Below, one piece after another: positions 20,300 through 30,599 of a stretch of DNA of 64,000 nt. The stretch comes from Symbiodinium natans (taxonomy: Eukaryota; Sar; Dinophyceae; Suessiales; Symbiodiniaceae). Under the pieces are notes generated by a model that worked only from the letters and a program-made list of their open reading frames with translations, was not told the origin of the DNA and ran no database searches. Position 1 is the stretch's first letter; every line of letters begins with the position of its first letter. A program made the translations under genes and the position numbers. The stretch spans positions 868,001-932,000 of the forward strand of contig CAJNDS010002634.1 in assembly GCA_905221605.1 (NCBI GenBank), read 5' to 3'.

Positions 20300-21195
20300 G
20301 TTTTGTCAGGAGAACTGCTCGTCCATGAGCTGCTCCTTTTTACACCTGACCTGCTCCTTTTCGTATATAACCGCTCGCGTATTGCAAAAGACCTCAAGAC
20401 GCTGTAACCCTATTCGTAAATCCTTGTTTGCACTCATGCAACAGTTTATGCCACCCTTGCCCAGGCCATGTGCTGTAGGAAATGCAGTGCATAGGCCAAG
20501 GCCTGCCCTAAACCCTCGCAGAAACGGACCCCCTAAGCCCTAAGGCTCCAAGGTTGCTGTGCCTTCCACACCCCTAAACCTTACACCAGATCTTGTCGGC
20601 TTTTGCAGATGATCCGCTACTTGACCCTAAAGCCTGAAATCCCTAAGACCTAAGCCCTACACCAACCTTAGATCCTCAAAGCCCCTGCAGTGTCCTCAAG
20701 CTCTCGTCCCTGTGCTCTGCCCAAGTTGTGTGCTTTAGCGGGGCCTGTGGGGTTCAGGTTGCCATGAATCATGACAGTAATGATGGATATTCGTGATACT
20801 ATTCATATCAAGAATAATGCTATTAAACCTTATAAATGACAGTAATTATGAATGTCCAGAATAGTAAGCATATTAACAAGACTATCAATATCTTGATACT
20901 GCTAATCGTATCATGCGCAACCTTCTGCTGCGGAGGCTGCCGGTGACTACTCACTTTGCCGACCGCATCTTGTCCGCAAGCTTTGCAGGAGTCGTGCCCA
21001 GTTTAAGAGTCAAGCACAAAGAAACGAAATACAGTGAACTTCTGTATAGAAAGTTGGACGAAGCCCTGAACTTTTGCCTTCTGAGGGTAGTTCTCTAAAT
21101 TAAGGTCCCTTTGGGGGTTCTTTTTAATCAGGTGCCGTACTAGACATAAGACCCACAACAGGGCCCCCAATCCCTGAACTACCAATGAATCGTGA
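20300..21195. other. no confident gene
   Basis: Weak open frames only. Between 20770 and 20910 there is an AT-rich stretch with repeated ATGACAGTAAT and AATACTATCAATAT-like words, some in inverse orientation. Confidence 0.4.
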
Positions 21196-21201
21196 GCTCA
21201 G

Positions 21202-21276
21202 GATTGGCGTACATGCTTTCTGCCTTGGGCAAGGATGGCGGCGAGTGGGAGCGCAACTTGACTCTCATCTGTCGAG
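21202..21276 (+). CDS. internal exon, PPR-like helix pair possible
   Basis: Acceptor GAGCTCAG and donor GTCTTTAG enclose a frame reading LAYMLSALGKDGGEWERNLT followed by LICR. The pattern SALGK-x-W-x-x-x-L resembles dinoflagellate pentatricopeptide repeats, RNA-binding helical repeats usually acting in organelles. One exon is too short to be sure. Confidence 0.5.
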
Positions 21277-21736
21277 GTCTTTAGGCTTTTTGGCAGGAGG
21301 GGGGACTCTCTTCTGCTTTTAGGCTTTGGGCGAGGTGGGGGATTAAGTTTCGGAGGCTTGAGAACTTTCTTGCTCCCCTGCTTAATTCGTTCTGGCCCAG
21401 GCGGGTTCCATCTGGCTTTGTTTTTCCCGCTACCCCCCAAAACCTTGAAACAACATGGACGAGTTCACTGCGCAACGGCAGCCAGCTGCCATGGATGCAC
21501 CAATGATCTAACAAAGTTCATCACGGACCGCCCTCAGAAGACGACAACAGAAGGTAAACCCTAAACCCTAAACCCAAGGCCGCATGCTCATCCAACGCTA
21601 GCCCGAACTGCTGCAGTGGTTTGTTTGTTTTTGGGGTTCACGCTGTCCTTTCACTTGGCTCGCTTGCTCCTGTTTGACCCCTCCTCTGGCTTTTGCCTGT
21701 GAGCTGCCCTGTGGTGCATCCGAGTGTCCGAGTTAG

Positions 21737-21822
21737 GCGGCAAAAACGACCCTCCGACCTGAAGACTCAACCAGAATTCGCTGAAATCGTGCAGCGTACT
21801 GAAGTGGAAAAACATGACAAAA
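21737..21822 (+). CDS. internal exon, unknown protein
   Basis: After the acceptor GAGTTAG the frame reads RQKRPSDLKTQPEFAEIVQR then TEVEKHDKT and runs into a family G-like element. Highly charged. No family recognised. Confidence 0.45.
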
Positions 21823-21895
21823 CCATATGGGGGGTGTACGAGAAGAAAGGACTCCTATCACAAGGACCCACATGAGGTACCCCTGAATGCGGAAA
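21823..21895. mobile_element. family G introner-like element, short
   Basis: CATATGGGGGGTGTACGAG at the left, AAGGACTCC and AAGGACCCACATGAGGTACCCC in the centre, and GCGGAAACCCCATCG at the right. Confidence 0.55.
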
Positions 21896-21969
21896 CCCCA
21901 TCGAACATCACCCTTTGAGGCTGGTGTTGTTTTGGGGTTTGGATGTGAACTCCCCTAGTTTGGCTTGCT

Positions 21970-22096
21970 CTACAAGGAGGGGCCCCCTTGCTATACTAAC
22001 TGTAGTTAAGGGACTTATAACCTAATTTAGGATCATTATAACCCACTTTAGGGTTCTTATAAGTCTACTTATAGCCAGGCGGCCCCTCCTTGTAAG
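21970..22096. mobile_element. family C TIR element
   Basis: Arms TACAAGGAGGGGCCCCCTT and GGCGGCCCCTCCTTGTA. The interior is CTATACTAACTGTAGTTAAG, GGACTTATAACCTAATTTAGG and related palindromic words. Near-identical copies at 56210 and 59531. Confidence 0.85.
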
Positions 22097-22469
22097 GTTT
22101 GGTTTAGGGTTGAGGGCTTAGGGTTTAGGGTTTGGGTGGCGCTTGTCAACTATGATCGCCAAACCAAACGTAACCCAAAACCGCAGGATCTGAAGGGTCT
22201 TAAGAAGCCGCGCTGCCAGGTGAGTTGACGAAAGTGTCTGAAGGGACTGAGCAGTTTTGGCTTTGACGTAGTAGCGATGTGAATTTTTTTTGTTTCTTGC
22301 TGCTGTCAACACGGGGTCTGGAAATGAGCATCCCCGGTTGGCATGCTACTTAGGGTTAGGGGTTAGGGGTTAGGGTTTATGGTTTAGGGTTTACAATGGG
22401 AGGTCTTCCAAGCTCTATAATCTCTAAACCTTAACCCTAAACCCTGCACTTGACGAAGTTGGAGATCCA

Positions 22470-22763
22470 ATGCAGTGCCGTATCATTGCGGGCTTCCCAT
22501 ACTTGGATATCAGTCAGTTTCAAACGGCCAGAAGACAGCATGCGTTGCTGCATAGTGGCTGGGATGGGGAAAGCCATCTTGAATTTTTGATGTTTGGGTG
22601 GCTCTGGCTACTGCGTGCAGCAGTAGCGGCTGATGACGCCATTTATGGCCTTCATCGCCAACTTTGGGGCACACATGAGCTTCAGATGTCCTTTGTGTCG
22701 GATTTAAGCTCCAGTGTTTTTGCTTGTCGGCGGCGGGCAGTGCTCAGTTTCCCTGAGCCCTAA
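22470..22763 (+). CDS. weak open frame, 97 codons
   Basis: Contains FLMFGWLWLLRAAVAADDAI, a possible membrane segment, but splice sites and a family are not evident. Confidence 0.2.
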   Translation: MQCRIIAGFPYLDISQFQTARRQHALLHSGWDGESHLEFLMFGWLWLLRAAVAADDAIYGLHRQLWGTHELQMSFVSDLSSSVFACRRRAVLSFPEP

Positions 22764-23316
22764 ACCCCAAACCCAAAAAAAAAGATCCGAAAACGGATGC
22801 ACTAATCCCGACGTCGTTTGCAAAGGGACGGCTTGTAGCTCATGTCCTGGCCATATGCAAATGGCCAGGGTATAGATTTGGTCTGTTCTCAAAATCCTGG
22901 TCCCCTTTTGGGGTGCCCTAAATATTAGGGGCCGCCTTATATTAGCAACCCCAAAAGGGACCCGAGTTTAGAGAAGTGACCATATGGTTCCAAGCCTAGA
23001 CCCTCACGAAGCCCCTTCGCTGCTAAGCTAGGGGAGAGCTTGTCGATGCGGGCCTGAGGGGAGAAACGGCGTGTCGCGCAGAGCAGGCGCTTCGAGCGCT
23101 GGGGAAACTGCACTTTGAACAATAACACCACAATCGTAATGGAACAAGATCATACTGTATAAGAAAGTCATAACACAATCATTTCATGTTATAAGCTTAA
23201 CAGTTCAGGCAACCATGAGGCTAGCCGAGGAGGAAAAGTGTTTACTGTGGGACTTCTCGGGCGCTTTGAGCCTCCCAGGACGCAAGTCTTAACCTGCGAG
23301 CTGCCATGGACCATGT

Positions 23317-23487
23317 TTAGGGTTTAGGGCTAGGGGTTAGGGGTTTAGGGGCTTAGGGATTTAGGGGTTTAGGGGCTTAGGGGCTTAGGGGCTTAGGGGT
23401 TTAGGGGTTTAGGGGTTCAGGGGTTTAGGGGTTTAGGGGTTTAGGGGTTCAGGGGTTTAGGGGTTTAGGGTTTAGGGGTTTAGGGAT
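23317..23487. repeat. variant telomere-like array, TTTAGGGG
   Basis: About twenty units of the octamer TTTAGGGG (with CTTAGGGG and TTCAGGGG variants) in place of the heptamer that dominates elsewhere. From 22900 to 24560 no gene is supported. A 32-bp direct repeat containing CCCCGAAACCCGA lies at 23805 and 23922. Confidence 0.9.
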
Positions 23488-24289
23488 GCAAAAAGGGTTC
23501 GGGCGGCTGTGAACTGAGGCCTGCTGTACAAAAGCGTAGCTTAGGGTTGACGGTTGAGGCATCACAAGTCCTCAAGTACCTGCTAGTCCCTGCTGGTTTT
23601 TGCAAATAGTTTTCCATGCCTTCAGAGGCGCGGAACAAACAAAATTAGGCTTTAGTGAAGCAGAACCAACCTTGCCTTTCGCACCGGACGGCCTTAAACC
23701 AGTAACTACACTCTAAAATCCGGAAAGTTCACGAGGCGCCACGAACCCCCGAAAGCCCGTAAAGAAGAACCCGCCAACAAGCCTTTCAAGCACGCAAAGC
23801 CAAACCCCGAAACCCGAAAACGGAAGAGGGCTGACCTTGTCGTAGTGGAGTAGCATTTTACATCTTAAGGGTACTTCAGTTTATTAAGGACTAGGAATTC
23901 AAACTCGAGTACTATCCCAACCATGAACCCCGAAACCCGAGAACGGAAGAGGGCTGCGATGCGCCCGGAAGGACAAAGAGGCAGAGATGGTCATGGCCTC
24001 CCTCAGGCACCAGACACGGCTTTGCTTTTCGGGTTTGCAGGGGAGGGGGGGGGGGGGTTAGCACGATCGATTTGTAAGGGAAGCTATTTTGCTGTGTTAG
24101 CTATTTGTTGTTTGTCATTTATTAGTCATTGCTTAGATATTTTCAATTTTTGGAACATACATGCACACCTATAGAACATATTAGCAGAAGATGGACAGCA
24201 AGAAAGCGAGAGAGAGAGGGAGAGAGGGAGGAACAAAAGTGGTGATCTACATATGCGATCAAATTTATGGCCTTTGCACTCACACCCTG

Positions 24290-24440
24290 GACTGCCATAT
24301 ACATATATATATATATGTGCACATATACATACACACACATATATAGATATATGTATACCTATATACATATATATATATACACATAATATATATATATATA
24401 CACGCATTTACGCACGCACACACACACACACACACATGCT
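24290..24440. repeat. (TA)n/(CA)n microsatellite
   Basis: Alternating TATATA and CACACA tracts, just outside the element starting at 24567. Confidence 0.9.
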
Positions 24441-24744
24441 GCCCCCCCTCATGCTGCCATGCCTATGGTTTTCTGTTGGGTTCAGGTGCTCCCACCCGAG
24501 TCTTGCTTATGCAGTCTGCATTATGCCTCGCACATATAAATATATATACACATATATATATATAGCTCACCCCCCCCCCCCCATGATCCGCGATTGTTTT
24601 TAAACAGATGGATCTTGGGAGGAGAGGGGGCTATGAGATAGCGATAAAAACACCGACAGGGCCGATTAAAACCTGGAGCATTTTCAGTCAGGAAGGTCGT
24701 TGAAATCAACATGGTATAAAATATCCCCCAAAACCACATTTGTT

Positions 24745-25115
24745 TAGAAAACTCGAGCCGGCTCGAATTTTCAAAAAACGCTGATGCAGTAGGTCGCCGA
24801 AACACGAGCAGGCTCGAATTTCCAACAAACCTAAAGTTCAGGATCTATGGCCCCAGCAGCCCGGTAGATCCTGAAATTTAGGTCTTTTTTAGAAATTCGA
24901 GCCTGCTCGAGTCTCCGGGACCTGGGGCTTCAAGAATTTGAGGAATATTTTGAGCCGGCTCGAATTTTCTAAAAGAAATGCTGAAACCATGGCTGTGTGA
25001 CCCCAAGGCCTCACAGATGACAGAATTTAGGTGTTTTTTGGAAAATTCGAGCCTGCTCGATTTTGGCGACCTGGTGCATCTTCGGAAAATTCGAGCCGGC
25101 CCGAGTTTTCCCTAA
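24745..25115. repeat. dispersed palindrome GAAAATTCGAGCCGGCTCGAA
   Basis: Seven full or half copies of a palindrome built on ATTCGAGCCGGCTCGAAT (variants CCTGCTCGA and GCAGGCTCGA), spaced 40-130 bp apart at one end of the AT-rich element. Confidence 0.85.
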
Positions 25116-26400
25116 ATCTCTTGAAATTCTGATTGCGAGAATTGATACAGATACAATCAGTACCATTCTGGATTAGTTCTAATTCAATTGTTCCAGTAAG
25201 TTTCCTATATATTTTAACGGCAAATATTGAAATTGTGAGAAGAGGCCACATATTGGCTTGAATCCAACAACCGTTTTATTCTTAAACCCTTGACATTTAA
25301 TATAAGAACCACCTTTGTTTATTTCAAAACATAAATTATCATTGAGGATATCTTCGGGACCAGAAGTTCCATTACATATACAAAGAGGAGAGACAAGGTA
25401 CTTTAATTACATACGCTTTAAACTTATATTTAATCAGATAGTTTCAAACTGTATGATTCTTCTTTACTATTGTTCTTATTCTTACCTTTCACCTCCTTAA
25501 CTGCTTCTTCTACTTCAATATTCTCAACTAACTTTCTTATCTCTTCGTAAGCATTTTGTTTGACTTAATTTTCTTTATTCTCTTTCTCCAGTTGTTCGCA
25601 TGTTGTTGCTTTCTTATGAAGCACTATTAATATAATTTAGGTCATTGAATCAAACTGTTGTAACATCTCTTCTTCAGTTATAGGTAGATTCCCTGATTTG
25701 TTTTTAGCATTGCCTGTATCTTCATAAGAAAGATTTTGTAGATGATCTAACGTTGATTCATTTGATGGTATACTTCCTTTATGAAACATAGTACCGGGGT
25801 CTCCTGCTTTTCGTATTCTTAAATTTGTCCCAGTGTCTTCTGGTCGTAGTGCTGATACAATAGGAGAACCACAACTACGACTTCTGAATACATTACCATA
25901 ATCATTGTTTGATTGTTGTCCCGATGCTGAACCTAAACTGTGACTTAGAATATCAGTAATCCCAGTATCTTTCAACCATCTATTTCAAATAAAACACTTC
26001 TTGCATGAACTGATCTACATCTTTATAACGTTGAGCCTGTTGCGTCTTATGTAAAGGTAGCTTTAAGTCATCATAACATCTCTACCGCTTCTTCATCCCA
26101 GCCATGTATAAAATAGAACCATTTTGATGAGTCCCGTCAGGATTCTCATACGCGATTTAAAGTCCTTGCGTGTCCGTTAAGAATGCCTCTGTCCCCGCTA
26201 ATTCGTCTTAACTTCAATATGGAATCTGCTTCTTGTGTTAGGTGCTTCATTTCAAACCCCTTCACTTCTTCTTTTATGTTTATGCTTGATAAAAATAGTG
26301 TGTAGATTTTTTGTCTAATTAATGAATAATATTGAAGTTCAAGAGGGTGGGGGTAGTTATTATAGAGTGAAGAACAGAGATGTGCAAACCGCACAGCGCC
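25110..26400 (-). pseudogene. decayed AT-rich coding region, possible structural (capsid-like) protein
   Basis: Minus-strand pieces, in 5' to 3' order: EEVKGFEMKHLTQEADSILK (near 26280); YENPDGTHQNGSILYMAG (26145); a 112-codon open frame 25637-25975; NAYEEIRKLVENIEVEEAVK (about 25530); and a segment containing PEDILNDNLCFEINKG, PICGLFSQFQYLPLKY and, after a frameshift, GTIELELIQNGTDC. Frameshifts and stops separate them. The last segment loosely recalls virus-like structural proteins common in dinoflagellate genomes; this is a weak memory-based inference. All pieces face the same way. Confidence 0.4.
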
Positions 26401-27013
26401 AAATCCACAAACGGATTCTGTTTGTAGATTTCTGTTGTTTAAAACTATACGTAATGAATAGCAAGTTGTAGCTATAAAGTATCGTAAATACCCGTGTTTT
26501 TCACTTCAACTACAGGTGTAAGTAAGCACAGGTGCAGAACGGCAAGCAAGAAAAGGACACATATGGATCATGGGGGGGGTGACCATATGTATATATATAT
26601 ATATGTATATCACATAATTGAATTAACATCTGACACCGACTTATCATGCCAGCGTAGGGCGACATGCGAAAAACACAAAATAAATGTTCAAGTTTATCAA
26701 AAACCTGGGATTGAAGATGAAAGATTTGGTGGGGGCGGTGGTGGTGGGTGGCGAACCACGAACCCGATAATATAACAAAATACATATGCATTCGTATATG
26801 TATATACACATAGATTGCATTTTTTGGCAAAGCCCTATTTTATGAGGGAAGACATGCGTATCGGTTTCACCTGTAGAACCTGCGCTAGATCCAACTTGTT
26901 TTGGTTTCCGAATTTAAGGCACCCAACCTCACCCTGAACCCTATATACACCCTGCAAACGCAACTCTAAAGCCCTAAACCCTGCAAACACAACTCTGAAG
27001 CCTCGTTTGCCAG

Positions 27014-27092
27014 GCAAATCTTCCGCGAGGCCGACGAAGATGGCTCGGGCGACTTGGACCACGGCGAGCTGCGCACGGCCTTGGGCAACGGG
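27014..27092 (+). CDS. EF-hand exon (calcium-binding loop)
   Basis: Acceptor TTTGCCAG, then QIFREADEDGSGDLDHGELR. The loop DEDGSGDLDHGE has the canonical EF-hand ligands: D1, D3, S5, G6, L8 and E12. Calcium-binding regulatory domains like this occur in calmodulin-type proteins, kinases and channels; the rest of this protein is not identified. It lies between CCCTAAACCCTG-rich DNA and a TTTAGGG array. Confidence 0.65.
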
Positions 27093-27154
27093 GCATGAAT
27101 CAGTTAAGGGTTTAGGGTTTGTAGGGTTTAGGGTATCAGGTGTTCACCCACCGG

Positions 27155-27272
27155 GTTACTATAGGGGCCTTAATAATTCGAATAGGGTTTTGGGGGGGTT
27201 ATCCTAGTATAGATAAAGGGACTATGAGGGAACATGAATAGTACTGATTCCGACCCCTACATTACCCCATCT
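27155..27272. mobile_element. family K introner-like element
   Basis: Left GGGGCCTTAATAATTCGAATAGGG, core TATAGATAAAGGGACTATGAGGG, right ATTCCGACCCCTACATTA. Relatives at 37862, 49820, 51133 and 52947 occur in both orientations. From 27290 to 28330 no convincing gene is seen. Confidence 0.6.
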
Positions 27273-28071
27273 CCCCCTTTTCAAGTACAGCAAGGGGCAT
27301 TTTTGCTGCCAATCTTGGGTACATGCCAGCCCTGTCATTACAAGGTACCTAGTGACCCATGAATTGCTAGCTGCCTCTGGGGGATGCAGGTTTAGGGTTT
27401 AGGGTCTAGGGTCTAGGGTCTAGGGTCTAGGGTTAGACCCTAGTCCCCATTGAGGCCACAAAGCGTGCAGGCTTGCTGGGGGTCGTACTGCAAGCTTAAG
27501 TCTTATGTCTGAGGGCACGCCATAGGCCCCGAAACCGCCTGACTCCTGGCTAGCTAGGGGGATTTGGCTCCTCATAGACCCATGAGAGGTTGAAAAGGCT
27601 GTCTCCATGTCAGCTTAAAGATGCAACTTAACGAAATGGGCCGGTGGAAAGTGAGCGATAGAACAGGCACTTGCCGTAGAAACCTGAAACCATGCTGCAG
27701 CCCTTCTTGCGGCTTCAACAGGCAAGTTCCGCGTTCGAGATCGCGCCTTGCCTCTGCCATTGGCAACCTCCCAAATCCCTAAGCCCTAAACTTGTCATAA
27801 AAGGGTTGAGGGACTGTAGGGTTCGTGGTTTATGTGGGTGACTCGACTTCAAGTTGAAAAGAGTGTAATTGACTAAAGAATTAGGTTGAACCCAGGCAGC
27901 TGGCTGGAGACCTGGGCTCATCCAAGTAGGAAAATGCTGAGATGTGCGCGCTATAGGGTTTAAGGTTTACGGTTGAACTGCGAAAGGGTCGAACCCATGT
28001 TTGCAATGCTTCTTGCTCATTGCTTTTTTAACAGCTAGGAACAGACAGGTCCTATACATCCGAAGCCTTTC

Positions 28072-28206
28072 AGAGACCCAGAGTAGGCCCTTATTCCTTT
28101 CTTGTTGGGTTTAGGTTCCCTAAGCAAGCCCCTTTTCAACCAAAAAAGGGTTTAGGAACCCTAAACCCTAAACCCTTTTTTGTTCCTAGCTTACAGTCGG
28201 GTCTAG
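28072..28206. mobile_element. family B element with telomere repeats nested inside
   Basis: Starts AGAGACCCAGAGTAGGCCCT, ends GTTCCTAGCTTACAGTCGGGTCTAG. Between the two halves of the core (AACCAAAAAAGGGTTTAGG ... AACCCTTTTTTGTT) there is CCCTAAACCCTAAA. Confidence 0.7.
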
Positions 28207-28334
28207 TATCGGATGTCGTCGTTTGGGGCCTTGTCGCGACGATCTGGACAGCAGTCCAAAGACTCCCAAAACTACTTGAAGGTTCATTGGGGCAGGTTTT
28301 AGGGTTTAGGGTTCAGGGTTTAGGGTTTAGGGCT

Positions 28335-28445
28335 CCTAGAAGGTTCATGGGTAGTTCTAAGTAGGCTTATAAGTACCCCGAATACGGGGAGAACCAGTTA
28401 CAATGTACCTATAGCTACCCGGCTTATTACCCATGAAACTCGAGG
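28335..28445. mobile_element. family D TIR element
   Basis: Left arm AGAAGGTTCATGGGTAGTT, right arm ATTACCCATGAAACTCG, interior TAAGTAGGCTTATAAGTACCC. Related to the copies at 28894, 32665 and 42424. Confidence 0.65.
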
Positions 28446-28487
28446 TATGGACCACCCAGCCCAAACTCTAAGGGCAGCTATATGGGC

Positions 28488-28601
28488 CGTTCATGTGGCC
28501 CCTTTCCTCCTTTTAAAGGGTTCTGAAGTATGGGCCCTTGGGTTGCGTAAAGGGTATGTAAGGGGGTGCCCCTTTAAGGGCCAATATTAAGGAACCATGC
28601 A
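28488..28601. mobile_element. family F element
   Basis: Contains TTTTAAAGGGTTCTGAAGTA, TGGGCCCTTGGGTTG and the distal GGTGCCCCTTTAAGGGCC, as in the copies at 39095 and 45967. Confidence 0.6.
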
Positions 28602-28677
28602 ACTACCCTAAGACCTAAGCCCTAAACCCTAAACCCTAAACCACACCCTGGCAAACTCAGGACTCAAGCTCCTACAG

Positions 28678-30302
28678 ATCCCCTATCCCGATCTTGAGAT
28701 GCTCTTTCTCCTGTTAGACGAGGAGCAGGGAGTCGATCAAACACCGTCGGTGGGGTTTAGGGTTTAGGGTTTAGGGTTTAGGGTTTAGGGTTTCGGGTTT
28801 CGGGTTTCGGGTTTCGGGTTGCCACTATTCAGCCCCCTCAAGAGAATCCAACCTCAAGAGGCAAGACCCTTCCGCTCTTTCATCGTGGGAACCCTACTTG
28901 AAGGTTCATGGGTAGTCATAAGTAGGGTTATACGTACCCTAAATAAGGTTATAACTAGTTATAAGCATAGTTCCCCTATTTATAACCCACTTTTACCTAC
29001 CCATGAACCTCCCAGGGAACCCTACCTAGAGTTACGGTTCAGGGGTTACCCCTCCAGGACAACAAAGGCCTTATACTAACAATCCTTCATTGGGATTATA
29101 GTACCCCCCCCCCCATTATAATCCCTATTAAGGACTGTTAGTATAAAGGGGAGCATCCCAAAGGCTACAGTACACCCTAAACCCTAAACCCTAAACCCTA
29201 AACCCTAAACCCTAAACCCTAAACCCTAAACCCTAAACCCTAACCCCATCCAGGACAACAAAGGCGTTATCAAGTGCGACTACTTCTTCCGCGGCGTAGC
29301 GAAGCTGCGAGGCCTAGCAAAGGCCAAAGACCTGCATCAGCTGACGCTTGGCCGAACACTTAAAGCATACTAAGTACCCTCTTCTTCTTTTTTCTTTTGG
29401 GAGGGGGCGGGGGGGGGGTGCAAGGGTCGGTTCTTTTTGGGGCTAAAGGTTTTGCATGGCCAGTGTGCTGAAGTCTAGATGCAGAAGGAGGTTTTGGGGT
29501 ATGTTGGCCCATTTGCTCTTGAGAAAGAGCACAGGGGAGGCATGCCTGGGCTCACAAGGGCTTCAGGGTTAAGGGGGGTTTTGGGTTTTGGGTTTAGGGT
29601 TTAGGGTTTAGGGGGGAATCTCCTAAACTACTTATGGGGGGCCCCCTCCCACAACATTTTTTCACGCATATGAAGCAAGGTCCATCGACCTTAATCGGCG
29701 CATGCTGTGGGTGGACGAGAACACTGGGAAGATTTCAGGCCCGACGTCGCATCTTGTGGTTCGTGGATGAGTTGCGCACCCTAAACCCCTAAACCCCTCA
29801 ACCCCTAAACCCCTAAACCCCTAAACCCCTAAACCCCTAAACCCTGAACCGCGCAGAAGCGAACGACATTTTGATGGACATGGTGGATCACCTGGACGAG
29901 ATGGATACCCACATCGTCAAAGGACCCACGACTCGTGACTGTAAGGCGCATGAATTTCCCCACCGCCCCAGACGCGACCACATGGAACACCAGCAGGTAG
30001 CAAAGTTTTAGGGTTTAGGGTTTAGGGTTTAGGGTTTAGGGTTTAGGGTTTAGGGTTTAGGGTTTAGGGTTTAGGGTTTAGGGCATGCAGCGTCCTTCTA
30101 TCGCTTTCCACTTCGGGTTCTTTGGTGTTTGACGGGTTTGGGTTGCCAGGAGCCTCAGACCCGAAAGCCTTAGACCCCCAATCCCCAAAAGCCCGGTCCA
30201 AACCTGAAAGCCCAATACCCTACAGTAAACCCTAAACCCTAAACCCTCAATGTGCAGGAGAAACAGATGGCAAAGATCCGGTGATCGCTGCCAGGTGTCT
30301 TT
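28678..30302 (+). CDS. EF-hand ion-channel-like gene, 3' exons
   Basis: Exons inferred at 28678-28722, 29254-29340 (or to 29371), 29676-29765, 29857-29940, 29972-29996 and 30257-30302. The first two join to LLDEDNKGVIKCDYFFRG, giving an EF-hand loop with D1, D3, G6 and I8; VAKLRGLAKAKDLHQL follows. That F-x-x-G-x-x-x-L-R-G-x-A-K-x-x-D arrangement is typical of the region after the pore domain in dinoflagellate voltage-gated cation channels. Downstream come SIDLNRRMLWVDENTGK and EANDILMDMVDHLDEMDTHI, helical. The first donor appears to be GA; the 29941 donor is GTAAGG. The channel pore lies outside these exons, so function is an inference. Confidence 0.5.
28753..28820. repeat. telomere-like array inside an intron
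   Basis: Six TTTAGGG units followed by four TTTCGGG variants, within the intron between 28722 and 29254. Confidence 0.9.
28894..29014. mobile_element. family D TIR element within intron
   Basis: CTTGAAGGTTCATGGGTAGT on the left, CTACCCATGAACCTCCCAGG on the right. The interior has GTTATAACTAGTTATAA, itself palindromic. Confidence 0.75.
29070..29162. mobile_element. family E element, left-truncated
   Basis: CTTATACTAACAATCCTT on the left and AAGGACTGTTAGTATAAAGG-GGAGCATCCC on the right, with a C run at 29105. It lies next to a 17-bp copy of the downstream exon boundary (TCCAGGACAACAAAGGC at 29053 and 29249). Confidence 0.75.
29173..29245. repeat. telomere-like CCCTAAA array directly upstream of an acceptor
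   Basis: Ten perfect CCCTAAA units, ending eight bases before the acceptor at 29252-29253. Confidence 0.95.
30006..30084. repeat. telomere-like TTTAGGG array
   Basis: Eleven perfect units, 10 bases after the GT donor at 29997. Confidence 0.95.
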
Positions 30303-30482
30303 GCCCAATCGTCCCTTTCGGGTTTAGGTTTAGATCTGGTGTTCTGGACTGAGAATAGACAGAATGGGAACCCTAAACCCTAAACCCTAAACAATAAGCC
30401 CTATGTCACAGGACCTCGAAGAAATGCACTGACTTGTTTTTGAATCTCAGCCATACTACACCTCAAATCCCAGAAATGCGAG

Positions 30483-30590
30483 TGCACATCAACCTCGGGT
30501 TCTCGCGTGGCCTTGCGCTGCTGCAACCCCCAGTGCGCAACCACTGCTGCCCCCTTCCTTGAGAAGCTGACCACCGAGCTTGAAGTTTGA
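30483..30590 (+). CDS. probable terminal exon, unknown protein
   Basis: After an AG (ATGCGAG) a 35-codon frame reads SGSRVALRCCNPQCATTAAP then FLEKLTTELEV and stops at TGA 30588-30590. No family recognised. Confidence 0.4.
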   Translation, partial: CTSTSGSRVALRCCNPQCATTAAPFLEKLTTELEV

Positions 30591-30599
30591 GCAACTAAA

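Larger units (their letters stand above)
24567..26582. mobile_element. 2.0-kb AT-rich element sharing TIRs with 7055-10870
   Basis: The left end is (TA)n-GCTCACC(C)n-ATGATCC and the right end is the inverse, GGATCATGGGGGGGGTGACC followed by ATATG-(TA)n. The interior from about 25110 is clearly more AT-rich than its surroundings and carries broken minus-strand coding sequence, so it may be a decayed integrated element. Confidence 0.6.
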
